A DNA stretch of 64,000 nt from Hydractinia symbiolongicarpus (taxonomy: Eukaryota > Cnidaria > Hydrozoa > Anthoathecata > Hydractiniidae), in contig NC_079881.1 in assembly GCF_029227915.1 (NCBI RefSeq), positions 10,106,001-10,170,000 of the forward strand, read 5' to 3'. A program made the translations under genes and the position numbers. The notes under the pieces are model-generated. The model had not been told where the DNA came from. It worked only from the letters and a program-made list of their open reading frames with translations, and did no database searches. Shown here piece by piece: positions 52,664 through 63,066 of the stretch (within the stretch, counting starts at the first letter, position 1; each line of letters begins with the position of its first letter).

Positions 52664-53216
52664 TGATTCCGCCCGGGCTCGAACAGGGGACCTTGCGCGT
52701 GTGAAGCGCACGTGATAACCGCTACACTACGGAATCCAATGAATTTTGGAACCGATGACAAAGGAAAGCAATACAAGGCTAAAATAGCTAGAGAAAAAAG
52801 CAAAAACATGTCGCTTGTTAGTTGCCAGATTCCGTAGTGTAGTGTTTATCACGTGCGCTTAACACGCGCAAGGTCCCCGGTTCGAGCCCGGGCGGAATCA
52901 TTGATGTTTCCGCGAAGCGAACCTCGGAAGAGCCTCTGTAAGTTCCATGGTGTAATGGTTAGCACTCAGGACTCTGAATCCTGCGATCCGAGTTCAAGTC
53001 TCGGTGGAACCTGTGCCGTTAGTTGTGCCTCGGAAGCACCTATTGGGCGTTTGGAAGCAACGGCACTTCAAATATTTTAGTCATTTGGTTGAAGACATTG
53101 TAATGACAACGTTCTTCTGAAATGCATCGGATTAGGGCACAGTGCCTTGTTAGCGCAGTAGGCAGCGCGTCAGTCTCATAATCTGAAGGTCGTCAGTTCG
53201 ATCCTCACACAGGGCA
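52664..53216. tRNA. Unit 87: Val-CAC(-), Val-AAC, Gln-CTG, Met-CAT
   Basis: Val- 52664..52736; Val+ 52828..52900; Gln 52941..53012 (G1 to A); Met 53144..53216 (T-stem mismatch). Confidence 0.93.
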
Positions 53217-53280
53217 AGGCTTTTAAAAGCCGCAGTGAATCAAATGTTTGACGCCTATTTCAAAACTAGCAACTCAACAA

Positions 53281-53833
53281 TGATTCCGCCCGGGCTCGAA
53301 CCGGGGACCTTGCGCGTGTGAAGCGCACGTGATAACCGCTACACTACGGAATCCAATGAATTTTGGAACCGATGACGAAGGAAAGCAATACAAGGCTAAA
53401 ATAGCTAAAGAAAAAAGCTCAAACATGTCGCTTGTTAGTTGCCAGTTTCCGTAGTGTAGTGGTTATCACGTGCGCTTTACACGCGCTAGGTCCCCGGTTC
53501 GAGCCCGGGCGGAATCATTGATGTTTCCGCGAAGCGAACCTCGGAAGAGCCTCTGTAGGTTCCATGGTGTAATGGTTAGCACTCAGGACTCTAAATCCTG
53601 CGATCCGAGTTCAAGTCTCGGTGGAACTTGGGCTGTTAGTTGTGCCTCGGAAGCACCTATTGGGCGTTTGGAAGCAACGGCACTTCAAATATTTTAGTCA
53701 TTTGGTAGAAGACATTGTAATGACAACGTTCTTCTGAAATGCATCGGATTAGGGCACAGTGCCTTGTTAGCGCAGTAGGCAGCGCGTCAGTCTCATAATC
53801 TGAAGGTCGTCAGTTCGATCCTCACACAGGGCA
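53281..53833. tRNA. Unit 88: Val-CAC(-), Val-TAC, Gln-body CTA, Met-CAT
   Basis: Val- 53281..53353; Val+ 53445..53517; Gln body 53558..53629 (CTA); Met 53761..53833 (T-stem mismatch). Confidence 0.93.
53558..53629 (+). tRNA. tRNA-Gln body with anticodon CTA (unit 88)
   Basis: Anticodon CTA; body consensus except C72 to T, which leaves a G1-T72 wobble. The neighbouring unit 89 has the same C72 change but keeps CTG, so the anticodon change is specific to unit 88. Confidence 0.85.
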
Positions 53834-53897
53834 AGGCTTTTAAAAGCCGCAGTGAATCAAATGTTTGACGCCTATTTCAAAACTAGCAACTCAACAA

Positions 53898-54450
53898 TGA
53901 TTCCGCCCGGGCTCGAACCGGGGACCTTGCGCGTGTGAAGTGCACGTGATAACTGCTACACTACGGAATCCAATGAATTTTGGAACCGATGACGAAGGAA
54001 AGCAATACAAGGCTAAAATAGCTAAAGAAAAAAGCTCAAACATGTCGCTTGTTAGTTGCCAGTTTTCGTAGTGTAGTGGTTATCACGTGCGCTTTACACG
54101 CGCTAGGTCCCCGGTTCGAGCCCGGGCGGAATCATTGATGTTTCCGCGAAGCGAACCTCGGAAGAGCCTCTGTAGGTTCCATGGTGTAATGGTTAGCACT
54201 CAGGACTCTGAATCCTGCGATCCGAGTTCAAGTCTCGGTGGAACTTGGGCTGTTATTTGTGCCTCGGAAGCACCTATTGGGCGTTTGGAAGCAACGGCTC
54301 TTCAAATATTTTAGTCATTTGCAAGAAGACATTGTAATAACAACGTTCTTCTGAAATGCATCGGATTAGGGCACAGTGCCTTGTTAGCGCAGTAAGCAGC
54401 GGGTCAGTCTCATAATCTGAAGGTCGTGAGTTCGATCCTCACACAGGGCA
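53898..54450. tRNA. Unit 89: Val-CAC(-), Val-TAC, Gln-CTG, Met-CAT
   Basis: Val- 53898..53970 (anticodon-stem mismatch); Val+ 54062..54134 (starts GTTTTCG, so a T4 lies in the acceptor strand); Gln 54175..54246; Met 54378..54450. Confidence 0.92.
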
Positions 54451-54514
54451 AGGCTTTTAAAAGCCGCAGTGAATCAAATGTTTGACGCCTATTACAAAAC
54501 TAGCAACTCAACAA

Positions 54515-55067
54515 TGATTCCGCCCGGGCTCGAACCGGGGACCTTGCGCGTGTGAAGCGCACGTGATAACCGCTACACTACGGAATCCATAGATTTTTGG
54601 AACCTATGACGAAGGAAAGCAATACAAGGCTAAAATAGCTAGAGAAAAAAGCAAAAACATGTCGCTTGTTAGGTGCCAGATTCCGTTGTGTAGTGGTTAT
54701 CACGTGCGCTTTACACGCGCAAGGTCCCCGCTTCGAGCCCGGGCGGAATCATTGATGTTTCCGCGAAGCGAACCTCGGAAGAGCCTCTGTAGGTTCCATG
54801 GTGTAATGGTTAGCACTCAGGACTCTGAATCCTGCGATCCGAGTTCAAGTCTCGGTGGAACCTGTGCCGTTAGTTGTGCCTCGGAAGCACCTATTGGGCG
54901 TTTGGAAGCAACGGCACTTGAAATATTTTAGTCATTTGCAAGAAGACATTGTAATAACAACGTTCTTCTGAAATGCATCGGATTAGGGCACAGTGCCTTG
55001 TTAGCGCAGTAGGCAACGCGTCAGTCTCATAATCTGAAGGTCGTGAGTTCGATCCTCACACAGGGCA
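54515..55067. tRNA. Unit 90: Val-CAC(-), Val-TAC, Gln-CTG, Met-CAT
   Basis: Val- 54515..54587; Val+ 54679..54751 (T-stem mismatch); Gln 54792..54863; Met 54995..55067. Confidence 0.94.
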
Positions 55068-55131
55068 AGGCTTTTAAAAGCCGCAGTGAATCAAATTTTT
55101 GACGTCTATTACAAAACTAGCAACTCAACAA

Positions 55132-55683
55132 TGATTCCGCCCGGGCTCGAACCGGGACCTTGCGCGTGTGAAGCGCACGTGATAACCGCTACACTACAGA
55201 ATCCAATGAGTTTTGGAACCTATGACGAAGGAAAGCAATACAAGGCTAAAATAGCTAGAGGAAAAAGCAAAAACATGTCGCTTGTTAGTTGCCAGATTCC
55301 GTAGTGTAGTGGTTATCACGTGCGCTTTACACGTGCAAGGTCCCCGGTTCGAGCCCGGGCGGAATCATTGATGTTTCCGCGAAGCGAACCTCGGAAGAGC
55401 CTCTGTAGGTTCCATGGTGTAATGGTTAGCACTCAGGACTCTGCATCCTGCGATCCGAGTTCAAGTCTCGGTGGACCCTGTGCCGTTAGTTGTGCCTCGG
55501 AAGCACCTATTTGGCGTTTGAAAGCAACGGCACTTCAAATATTTTAGTCATTTGCAAGAAGACATTGTAATAACAACGTTCTTCTGAAATGCATCGGATT
55601 AGGGCACAGTGCCTTGTTAGCGCAGTAGGCAGCGCGTCAGTCTCATAATCTAGAGGTCGTGACTTCGATCCTCACACAGGGCA
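55132..55683. tRNA. Unit 91: Val-CAC(-), Val-TAC, Gln-CTG, Met-CAT
   Basis: Val- 55132..55203 (72 nt); Val+ 55295..55367; Gln 55408..55479 (C37); Met 55611..55683 (anticodon stem TCTAG). Confidence 0.93.
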
Positions 55684-55747
55684 AGGCTTTTAAAAGCCGC
55701 AGTGAATCAAATTTTTGACGCCTATTACAAAACTAGCAACTCAACAA

Positions 55748-56300
55748 TGATTCCGCCAGGGCTCGAACCGGGGACCTTGCGCGTGTGAAGCGCACGTGAT
55801 AATCGCTACAATACGGAATACAATGAATTTTGGAACCTATGACGAAGGAAAGCAATACAAGGCTAAAATAGCTAGAGAAAAAAGCAAAATCATGTCGCTT
55901 GTTAGTTGCCAGATTCCGTAGTGTAGTGGTTATCACGTGCGCTTTACAAGCGCAAGGTCCCCGGTTCGAGCCCCGGCGGAATCATTGATGATTCCGCGAA
56001 GCGAACCTCGGAAGAGCCTCTGTAGGTTCCATGGTGTATTGGTTAGCACTCAGGACTCTGAATCCTGCGATCCGAGTTCAAGTCTCGGTGGAACCTGTGC
56101 CGTTATTTGTGCCTCGGAAGCACCTATTGGGCGTTTGGAAGCAACGGCACTTCAAATACTTTAGTCATTTGCAAGAAGACATTGTAATAACAACGTTCTT
56201 CTGAAATGCATCAGATTAGGGCACAGTGCCTTGTTAGCGCAGTAGGCAGCGCGTCAGTCTCATGATCTCAAGGCCGTGAGTTCGATCCTCTCACAGGGCA
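55748..56300. tRNA. Unit 92: Val-CAC(-), Val-TAC, Gln-CTG, Met-CAT
   Basis: Val- 55748..55820; Val+ 55912..55984; Gln 56025..56096; Met 56228..56300 (A37 to G and stem change). Gln T4 lost. Confidence 0.93.
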
Positions 56301-56364
56301 AGGCTTTTAAAAGCCGCAGTGAATCAAATGTTTGACGCCTATTACAAAACTAGCATCTCAACAA

Positions 56365-56904
56365 TGATTCCGCCCGGGCTCGAACCGGGGACCTTGCGCG
56401 TGTGAAGCGCACGTGATATCCGCTACACTACGGAATCCAAGGAATTTTGGAACCTATGACGAAGGAAAGCAATACAAGGCTAAAATAGCTAGAGAAAAAA
56501 GCAAAAACATGTCGCTTTTTAGTTGCCAGATTCCGTAGTGTAGTGGTTAGCACGTGCGCTTAACACGGTTCGAGCCCGGGCGGAATCATTGATGTTTCCG
56601 CGAAGCGAACCTCGGAAGAGCCTCTGTAGGTTCCATGGTGTAATGGTTAGCACTCAGGACTCTGAATCCTGCAATCCTAGTTCAAGTCTCGGTGGAACCT
56701 GTGCCGTTAGTTGTGCCTCGGAAACACCTATTTGGCGTTTGGAAGCAACGGCACTTCAAATATTTTAGTCATTTGCAAGAAGACATTGTAATAACAACGT
56801 TCTTCTGAAATGCATCGGAATAGGGCACAGTGCCTTGTTAGCGCAGTAGGCAGCGCGTCAGTCTCATAATCTGAAGGTCGTGAGTTCGATCCTCCCACAG
56901 GGCA
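56365..56904. tRNA. Unit 93: Val-CAC(-), deleted Val, Gln-CTG, Met-CAT
   Basis: Val- 56365..56437; Val+ 56529..56588 (13-bp internal deletion); Gln 56629..56700; Met 56832..56904. Twin of unit 94. Confidence 0.93.
56529..56588 (+). pseudogene. tRNA-Val lacking variable loop and half T-arm (unit 93)
   Basis: A 13-bp deletion between two CG-rich sites removes the 3' anticodon strand, variable loop and 5' T-stem. 60 nt. Confidence 0.87.
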
Positions 56905-56968
56905 AGGCTTTTAAAAGCCGCAGTGAATCAAATGTTTGACGCCTATTACAAAACTAGCATCTCAACAA

Positions 56969-57508
56969 TGATTCCGCCTGGGCTCGAACCGGGGACCTTG
57001 CGCGTGTGAAGCGCACGTGATAACCGCTACACTACGGAATCCAAGGAATTTTGGAACCTATGACGAAGGAAAGCAATACAAGGCTAAAATAGCTAGAGAA
57101 AAAAGCAAAAACATGTCGCTTTTTAGTTGCCAGATTCCGTAGTGTAGTGGTTAGCACGTGCGCTTAACACGGTTCGAGCCCGGGCGGAATCATTGATGTT
57201 TCCGCGAAGCGAACCTCGGAAGAGCCTCTGTAGGTTCCATGGTGTAATGGTTAGCACTCAGGACTCTGAATCCTGCAATCCTAGTTCAAGTCTCGGTGGA
57301 ACCTGTGCCGTTAGTTGTGCCTCGGAAACACCTATTGGGCGTTTGGAAGCAACGGCACTTCAAATATTTTAGTCATTTGCAAGAAGACATTGTAATAACA
57401 ACGTTCTTCTGAAATTCATCGGAATAGGGCACAGTGCCTTGTTAGCGCAGTAGGCAGCGCGTCAGTCTCATAATCTGAAGGTCGTGAGTTCGATCCTCCC
57501 ACAGGGCA
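56969..57508. tRNA. Unit 94: Val-CAC(-), deleted Val, Gln-CTG, Met-CAT
   Basis: Val- 56969..57041; Val+ 57133..57192 (same 13-bp deletion); Gln 57233..57304; Met 57436..57508. Confidence 0.93.
57133..57192 (+). pseudogene. tRNA-Val lacking variable loop and half T-arm (unit 94)
   Basis: The same 13-bp deletion as unit 93, 604 bp upstream. Confidence 0.87.
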
Positions 57509-57572
57509 AGGCTTTTAAAAGCCGCAGTGAATCAAATGTTTGACGCCTATTACAAAACTAGCAACTCAACAA

Positions 57573-58125
57573 TGATTCCGCCCGGCCTCGAACCGGGGAC
57601 CTTGCGCGTGTGAAGCGCACGTGATAACCGCTACACTACGGAATCCAATGAATTTTGGAACCTATGACGAAGGAAAGCAATGCAAGGCTAAAATAGCTAG
57701 AGAAAAAAGCAAAAACATGTCGCTCGTTAGTTGCCAGATTCCGTAGTGTAGAGGTTTTCACGTGCGCTTTACACGCGCAAGGTCACCGGTTCGAGCCCAG
57801 GCGGGATCATTGATGTTTCCGCGAAGCGAACCTCGGAAAAGCCTCTGTAGGTTCCATGGTGTAATGGTTAGCACTCAGGACTCTGAATCCTGCGATCCGA
57901 GTTCAAGTCTCGGTGGAACCTGTGCCGTTATTTGTGCCTCGGAAGCACCTATTGGGCGTTTGGAAGCAACGGCACTTCAAATATTTTAGTCATTTGCAAG
58001 AGGACATTGTAATAACAACGTTGTTCTGAAATGCATCAGATTAGGGCACAGTGCCTTGTTAGCGCAGTAGGCAGCGCGTCAGTCTCATAATCTGAAGGTC
58101 GTGAGTTCGATCCTCACACTGGGCA
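57573..58125. tRNA. Unit 95: Val-CAC(-), weak Val-TAC, Gln-CTG, Met-CAT
   Basis: Val- 57573..57645; Val+ 57737..57809 (several D-arm, T-stem and acceptor changes); Gln 57850..57921; Met 58053..58125. Confidence 0.92.
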
Positions 58126-58189
58126 AGGCTTTTAAAAGCCGCAGTGAATCAAATGTTTGACGCCTATTACAAAACTAGCAACTCAACAA

Positions 58190-58742
58190 TGATTCCGCCC
58201 GGGCTCGAACCGGGGACCTTGCGCGTGTGAAGCGCACGTGATAACCGCTACACTACGGAATCCAATGAATTTTGGAACCTATGACGAAGGAAAGCAATAC
58301 AAGGCTAAAATAGCTAGGGGAAAAAGCAAAAACATGTCGCTTTTTAGTTGCCAGATTCCGTAGTGTAGTGGTTATCACGTTCGCTTAACACGCGCAAGGT
58401 CCCCGGTTTGAGCCCGGGCGGAATCATTGATGTTTCCGCGAAGCAAACCTCGGAAGAGCCTCTGTAGGTTCCATGGTGTAATGGTTAGCACTCAGGACTC
58501 TGAATCCTGCGATCCGAGTTCAAATCTCGGTGGAACCTGTGCCGTTAGTTGTGCCTCGGAAGCACCTATTGGGCGTTTGGAAGCAACGGCACTTCAAATA
58601 CTTTAGTCATTTGCAAGAAGACATTGTAATAACAACGTTCTTCTCATATGCATCGGATTAGGGCACAGTGCCTTTTTAGCGCAGTAGGCAGCGCGTCAGT
58701 CTCATAATCTGAAGATCGTGAGTTCGATCCTCACACAGGGGA
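58190..58742. tRNA. Unit 96: Val-CAC(-), Val-AAC, Gln-CTG, Met with internal T5
   Basis: Val- 58190..58262; Val+ 58354..58426 (anticodon-stem G to T); Gln 58467..58538; Met 58670..58742 (T5 inside). Gln T4 lost. Confidence 0.92.
58670..58742 (+). pseudogene. tRNA-Met with internal T5 run (unit 96)
   Basis: Acceptor G6 to T makes GCCTTTTTAGCG: a T5 run at gene positions 4-8, expected to stop polymerase III inside the gene. Sister unit 100 has the normal G. Confidence 0.82.
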
Positions 58743-58806
58743 AGGATTTTAAAAACCGCAGTGAATCAAATGTTTGACGCCTATTACAAAACTAGCAACT
58801 CAACAA

Positions 58807-59358
58807 TGATTCCGCCCGGGCTCGAACCGGGACCTTGCGCGTGTGAAGCGCACGTGATAACCGCTACACTGCAGAATCCAATGAGATTTGGAACCTATGA
58901 CGAAGGAAAGCAATACAAGGCTAAAATAGCTAGAGAAAAAAGCAAAAACATGTCGCTTGTTAGTTGCCAGATTCCGTAGTGTAGTGGTTATCACGTGCGC
59001 TTTACACGTGCAAGGTCCCCGGTTCGAGCCCGGGCGGAATCATTGATGTTTCCGCGAAGCGAACCTCGGAAGAGCCTCTGTAGGTTCCATGGTGTAATGG
59101 TTAGCACTCAGGACTCTGCATCCTGCGATCCGAGTTCAAGTCTCGGTGGAACCTGTGCCGTTAGTTGTGCCTCGGAAGCACCTATTTGGCGTTTGGAAGC
59201 AACGGCACTTCAAATATTTTAGTCATTTGCATGAAGACATTGTAATAACAACGTTCTTCTGAAATGCATCGGATTAGGGCACAGTGCCTTGTTAGCGCAG
59301 TAGGCAGCGCGTCAGTCTCATAATCTAGAGGTCGTGAGTTCGATCCTCACACAGGGCA
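58807..59358. tRNA. Unit 97: Val-CAC(-), Val-TAC, Gln-CTG, Met-CAT
   Basis: Val- 58807..58878 (72 nt); Val+ 58970..59042; Gln 59083..59154 (C37); Met 59286..59358. Confidence 0.93.
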
Positions 59359-59422
59359 AGGCTTTTAAAAGCCGCAGGGAATCAAATGTTTGACGCCTAT
59401 TACAGAACTAGCAACTCAACAA

Positions 59423-59975
59423 TGATTCCGCCCGGGCTCGAACCGGGGACCTTGCGCGTGTGAAGCGCACGTGATAACCGCTACACTACGGAATCCAATG
59501 ATTTTTGGAACCTATGACGAAGGAAAGCAATACAAGGCTAAAATAGCTAGAGAAAAAAGCAAAAACATGTCGCTTGTTAGGTGCCAGATTCCGTTGTGTA
59601 GTGGTTATCACGTGCGCTTTACACGCGCAAGGTCCCCGGTTCGAGCCCGGGCGGAATCATTGATGTTTCCGCGAAGCGAACCTCGGAAGAGCCTCTGTAG
59701 GTTCCATGGTGTAATGGTTAGCACTCAGGACTCTGAATCCTGCGATCCGAGTTCAAGTCTCGGTGGAACCTGTGCCGTTAGTTGTGCCTCGGAAGCACCT
59801 ATTGGGCGTTTGGAAGCAACGGCACTTGAAATATTTTAGTCATTTGCAAGAAGACATTGTAATAACAACGTTCTTCTGAAATGCATCGGATTAGGGCACA
59901 GTGCCTTATTAGCGCAGTAGGCAGCGCGTCAGTCTCATAATCTGAAGGTCGTGAGTTCGATCCTCACACAGGGCA
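59423..59975. tRNA. Unit 98: Val-CAC(-), Val-TAC, Gln-CTG, Met-CAT
   Basis: Val- 59423..59495; Val+ 59587..59659; Gln 59700..59771; Met 59903..59975 (G6 to A). Confidence 0.94.
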
Positions 59976-60039
59976 AGGCTTTTAAAAGCCGCAGTGAATC
60001 AAATTTTTGACGCCTATTACAAAACTAGCAACTCAACAA

Positions 60040-60563
60040 TGATTCCGCCCGGGCTCGAACCGGGACCTTGCGCGTGTGAAGCGCACGTGATAACCGCTAC
60101 AATACGGAATACAATGAATTTTGGAACCTATGACGAAGGAAAGCAATACAAGGCTAAAATAGCTAGAGAAAAAAGCAAAATCATGTCGCTTGTTAGTTGC
60201 CAGATTCCGTAGTGTAGTGGTTATCACGTGCGCTTTACAAGCGCAAGGTCCCCGGTTCGAGCCCCGGCGGAATCATTGATGTTTTTAGGTTCCATGGTGT
60301 ATTGGTTAGCACTCAGGACTCTGAATCCTGCGATCCGAGTTCAAGTCTCGGTGGAACCTGTGCCGTTATTTGTGCCTCGGAAGCACCTATTGGGCGTTTG
60401 GAAGCAACGGCACTTCAAATATTTTAGTCATTTGCAAGAAGACATTGTAATAACAACGTTCTTCTGAAATGCATCAGATTAGGGCACAGTGCCTTGTTAG
60501 CGCAGTAGGCAGCGCGTCAGTCTCATGATCTGAAGGCCGTGAGTTCGATCCTCTCACAGGGCA
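60040..60563. tRNA. Unit 99: Val-CAC(-), Val-TAC, Gln-CTG, Met-CAT; short spacer
   Basis: Val- 60040..60111 (72 nt); Val+ 60203..60275; Gln 60288..60359 only 12 bp after Val, with a T5 run between; Met 60491..60563 (A37 to G). Confidence 0.93.
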
Positions 60564-60627
60564 AGGCTTTTAAAATCCGCAGTGAATCAAATGTTTGACG
60601 CCTATTACAAAACTAGCAACTCAACAA

Positions 60628-61180
60628 TGATTCCGCCCGGGCTCGAACCGGGGACCTTGCGCGTGTGAAGCGTACGTGATAACCGCTACACTACGGAATC
60701 CAATGAATTTTGGAACCTATGACGAAGGAAAGCAATACAAGGCTAAAATAGCTAGGGAAAAAAGCAAAAACATGTCGCTTTTTAGTTGCCAGATTCCGTA
60801 GTGTAGTGGTTATCACGTTCGCTTAACACGCGCAAGGTCCCCCGTTCGAGCCCGGGCGGAATCATTGATGTTTCCGGGAAGCGAACCTCGGAAGAGCCTC
60901 TGTAGGTTCCATGGTGTAATGGTTAGCACTCAGGACTCTGAATCCTGCGATCCGAGTTCAAATCTCGGTGGAACCTGTGCCGTTAGTTGTGCCTCGGAAG
61001 CACCTATTGGGCGTTTGGAAGCAACGGCACTTCAAATACTTTAGTCATTTGCAAGAAGACATTGTAATAACAACGTTCTTCTCATATGCATCGGATTAGG
61101 GCACAGTGCCTTGTTAGCGCAGTAGGCAGCGCGTCAGTCTCATAATCTGAAGATCGTGAATTCGATCCTCACACAGGGGA
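60628..61180. tRNA. Unit 100: Val-CAC(-), Val-AAC, Gln-CTG, Met-CAT
   Basis: Val- 60628..60700; Val+ 60792..60864; Gln 60905..60976; Met 61108..61180. Copy of unit 96; Gln T4 lost. Confidence 0.93.
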
Positions 61181-61244
61181 AGGCTTTTAAAAGCCGCAGT
61201 GAATCAAATGTTTGACGCCTATTACAAAACTAGCAACTCAACAA

Positions 61245-61796
61245 TGATTCCGCCCGGGCTCGAACCGGGACCTTGCGCGTGTGAAGCGCACGTGATAACC
61301 GCTACACTACAGAATCCAATGAGATTTGGAACCTATGACGAAGGAAAGCAATACAAGGCTAAAATAGCTAGAGAAAAAAGCAAAAACATGTCGCTTGTTA
61401 GTTGCCAGATTCCGTAGTGTAGTGGTTATCACGTGCGCTTTACACGTGCAAGGTCCCCGGTTCGAGCCCGGGCGGAATCATTGATGTTTCCGCGAAGCGA
61501 ACCTCGGAAGAGCCTCTGTAGGTTCCATGGTGTAATGGTTAGCACTCAGGAATCTGCATCCTGCGATCCGAGTTCAAGTCTCGGTGGAACCTGTGCTGTT
61601 AGTTGTGCCTCGGAAGCACCTATTTGGCGTTTGGAAGCAACGGCACTTCAAATATTTTAGTCATTTGCAAGAAGACATTGTAATAACAACGCTCTTCTGA
61701 AATGCATCGGATTAGGGCACAGTGCCTTGTTAGCGCAGTAGGCAACGCGTCAGTCTCATAATCTAGAGGTCGTGAGTTCGATCCTCACACAGGGCA
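61245..61796. tRNA. Unit 101: Val-CAC(-), Val-TAC, Gln-CTG, Met-CAT
   Basis: Val- 61245..61316 (72 nt); Val+ 61408..61480; Gln 61521..61592 (C37); Met 61724..61796. Copy of unit 97. Confidence 0.93.
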
Positions 61797-61860
61797 AGGC
61801 TTTTAAAAGCCGCAGGGAATCAAATGTTTGACGCCTATTACAGAACTAGCAACTCAACAA

Positions 61861-62413
61861 TGATTCCGCCCGGGCTCGAACCGGGGACCTTGCGCGTGTG
61901 AAGCGCACGTGATAACCGCTACACTACGGAATCCAATGATTTTTGGAACCTATGACGAAGGAAAGCAATACAAGGCTAAAATAGCTAGAGAAAAAAGCAA
62001 AAACATGTCGCTTGTTAGGTGCCAGATTCCGTTGTGTAGTGGTTATCACGTGCGCTTTACACGCACAAGGTCCCCGGTTCGAGCCCGGGCGGAATCATTG
62101 ATGTTTCCGCGAAGCGAACCTCGGAAGAGCCTCTGTAGGTTCCATGGTGTAATGGTTAGCACTCAGGACTCTGCATCCTGCGATCCGAGTTCAAGTCTCG
62201 GTGGACCCTGTGCCGTTAGTTGTGCCTCGGAAGCACCTATTTGGCGTTTGGAAGCAACGGCACTTCAAATATTTTAGTCATTTGCAAGAAGACATTGTAA
62301 TAACAACGTTCTTCTGAAATGCATCGGATTAGGGCACAGTGCCTTGTTAGCGCAGTAGGCAGCGCGTCAGTCTCATAATCTAGGGGTCGTGAGTTCGATC
62401 CTCACACAGGACA
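61861..62413. tRNA. Unit 102: Val-CAC(-), Val-TAC, Gln-CTG, Met-CAT
   Basis: Val- 61861..61933; Val+ 62025..62097; Gln 62138..62209 (C37, acceptor mismatch); Met 62341..62413. The Val half copies unit 98 while the Gln is of unit 91 type. Confidence 0.93.
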
Positions 62414-62477
62414 AGGCTTTTAAAAGCCGCAGTGAATCAAATTTTTGACGCCTATTACAAAACTAGCAACTCAACAA

Positions 62478-63002
62478 TGATTCCGCCCGGGCTCGAACCG
62501 GGGACCTTGCGCGTGTGAAGCGCACGTGATAACCGCTACAATACGGAATACAATGAATTTTGGAACCTATGACGAAGGAAAGCAATGCAAGGCTAAAATA
62601 GCTAGAGAAAAAAGCAAAATCATGTCGCTTGTTAGTTGCCAGATTCCGTAGTGTAGTGGTTATCACGTGCGCTTTACAAGCGCAAGGTCCCGGGTTCGAG
62701 CCCCGGCGGAATCATTGATGTTTGTAGGTTCCATGGTGTATTGGTTAGCACTCAGGACTCTGAATCCTGCGATCCGAGTTCAAGTCTCGGTGGAACCTGT
62801 GCCGTTATTTGTGCCTCGGAAGCACCTATTGGGCGTTTGGAAGCAACGGCACTTCAAATATTTTAGTCATTTGCAAGAAGACATTGTAATAACAACGTTC
62901 TTCTGAAATGCATCAGATTAGGGCACAGTGCCTTGTTAGCGCAGTAGGCAGCGCGTCAGTCTCATGATCTGAAGGCCGTGAGTTCGATCCTCTCACAGGG
63001 CA
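62478..63002. tRNA. Unit 103: Val-CAC(-), Val-TAC, Gln-CTG, Met-CAT; short spacer
   Basis: Val- 62478..62550; Val+ 62642..62714; Gln 62727..62798, 12 bp after Val with only T3 between; Met 62930..63002. Confidence 0.93.
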
Positions 63003-63066
63003 AGGCTTTTAAAATCCGCAGTGAATCAAATGTTTGACGCCTATTACAAAACTAGCAACTCAACAA

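Larger units (their letters stand above)
56365..57508. repeat. Single-unit tandem duplication (units 93-94)
   Basis: Two nearly identical neighbours sharing the 13-bp Val deletion and several private Gln and Met changes. Confidence 0.9.
58190..63002. repeat. 4-unit higher-order repeat, 2,438 bp
   Basis: Units 96-99 recur as 100-103. The period equals four units minus a 28-bp Val-Gln spacer deletion and single-base Val- losses, all shared by both copies. Units 90-92 are related. Confidence 0.88.
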
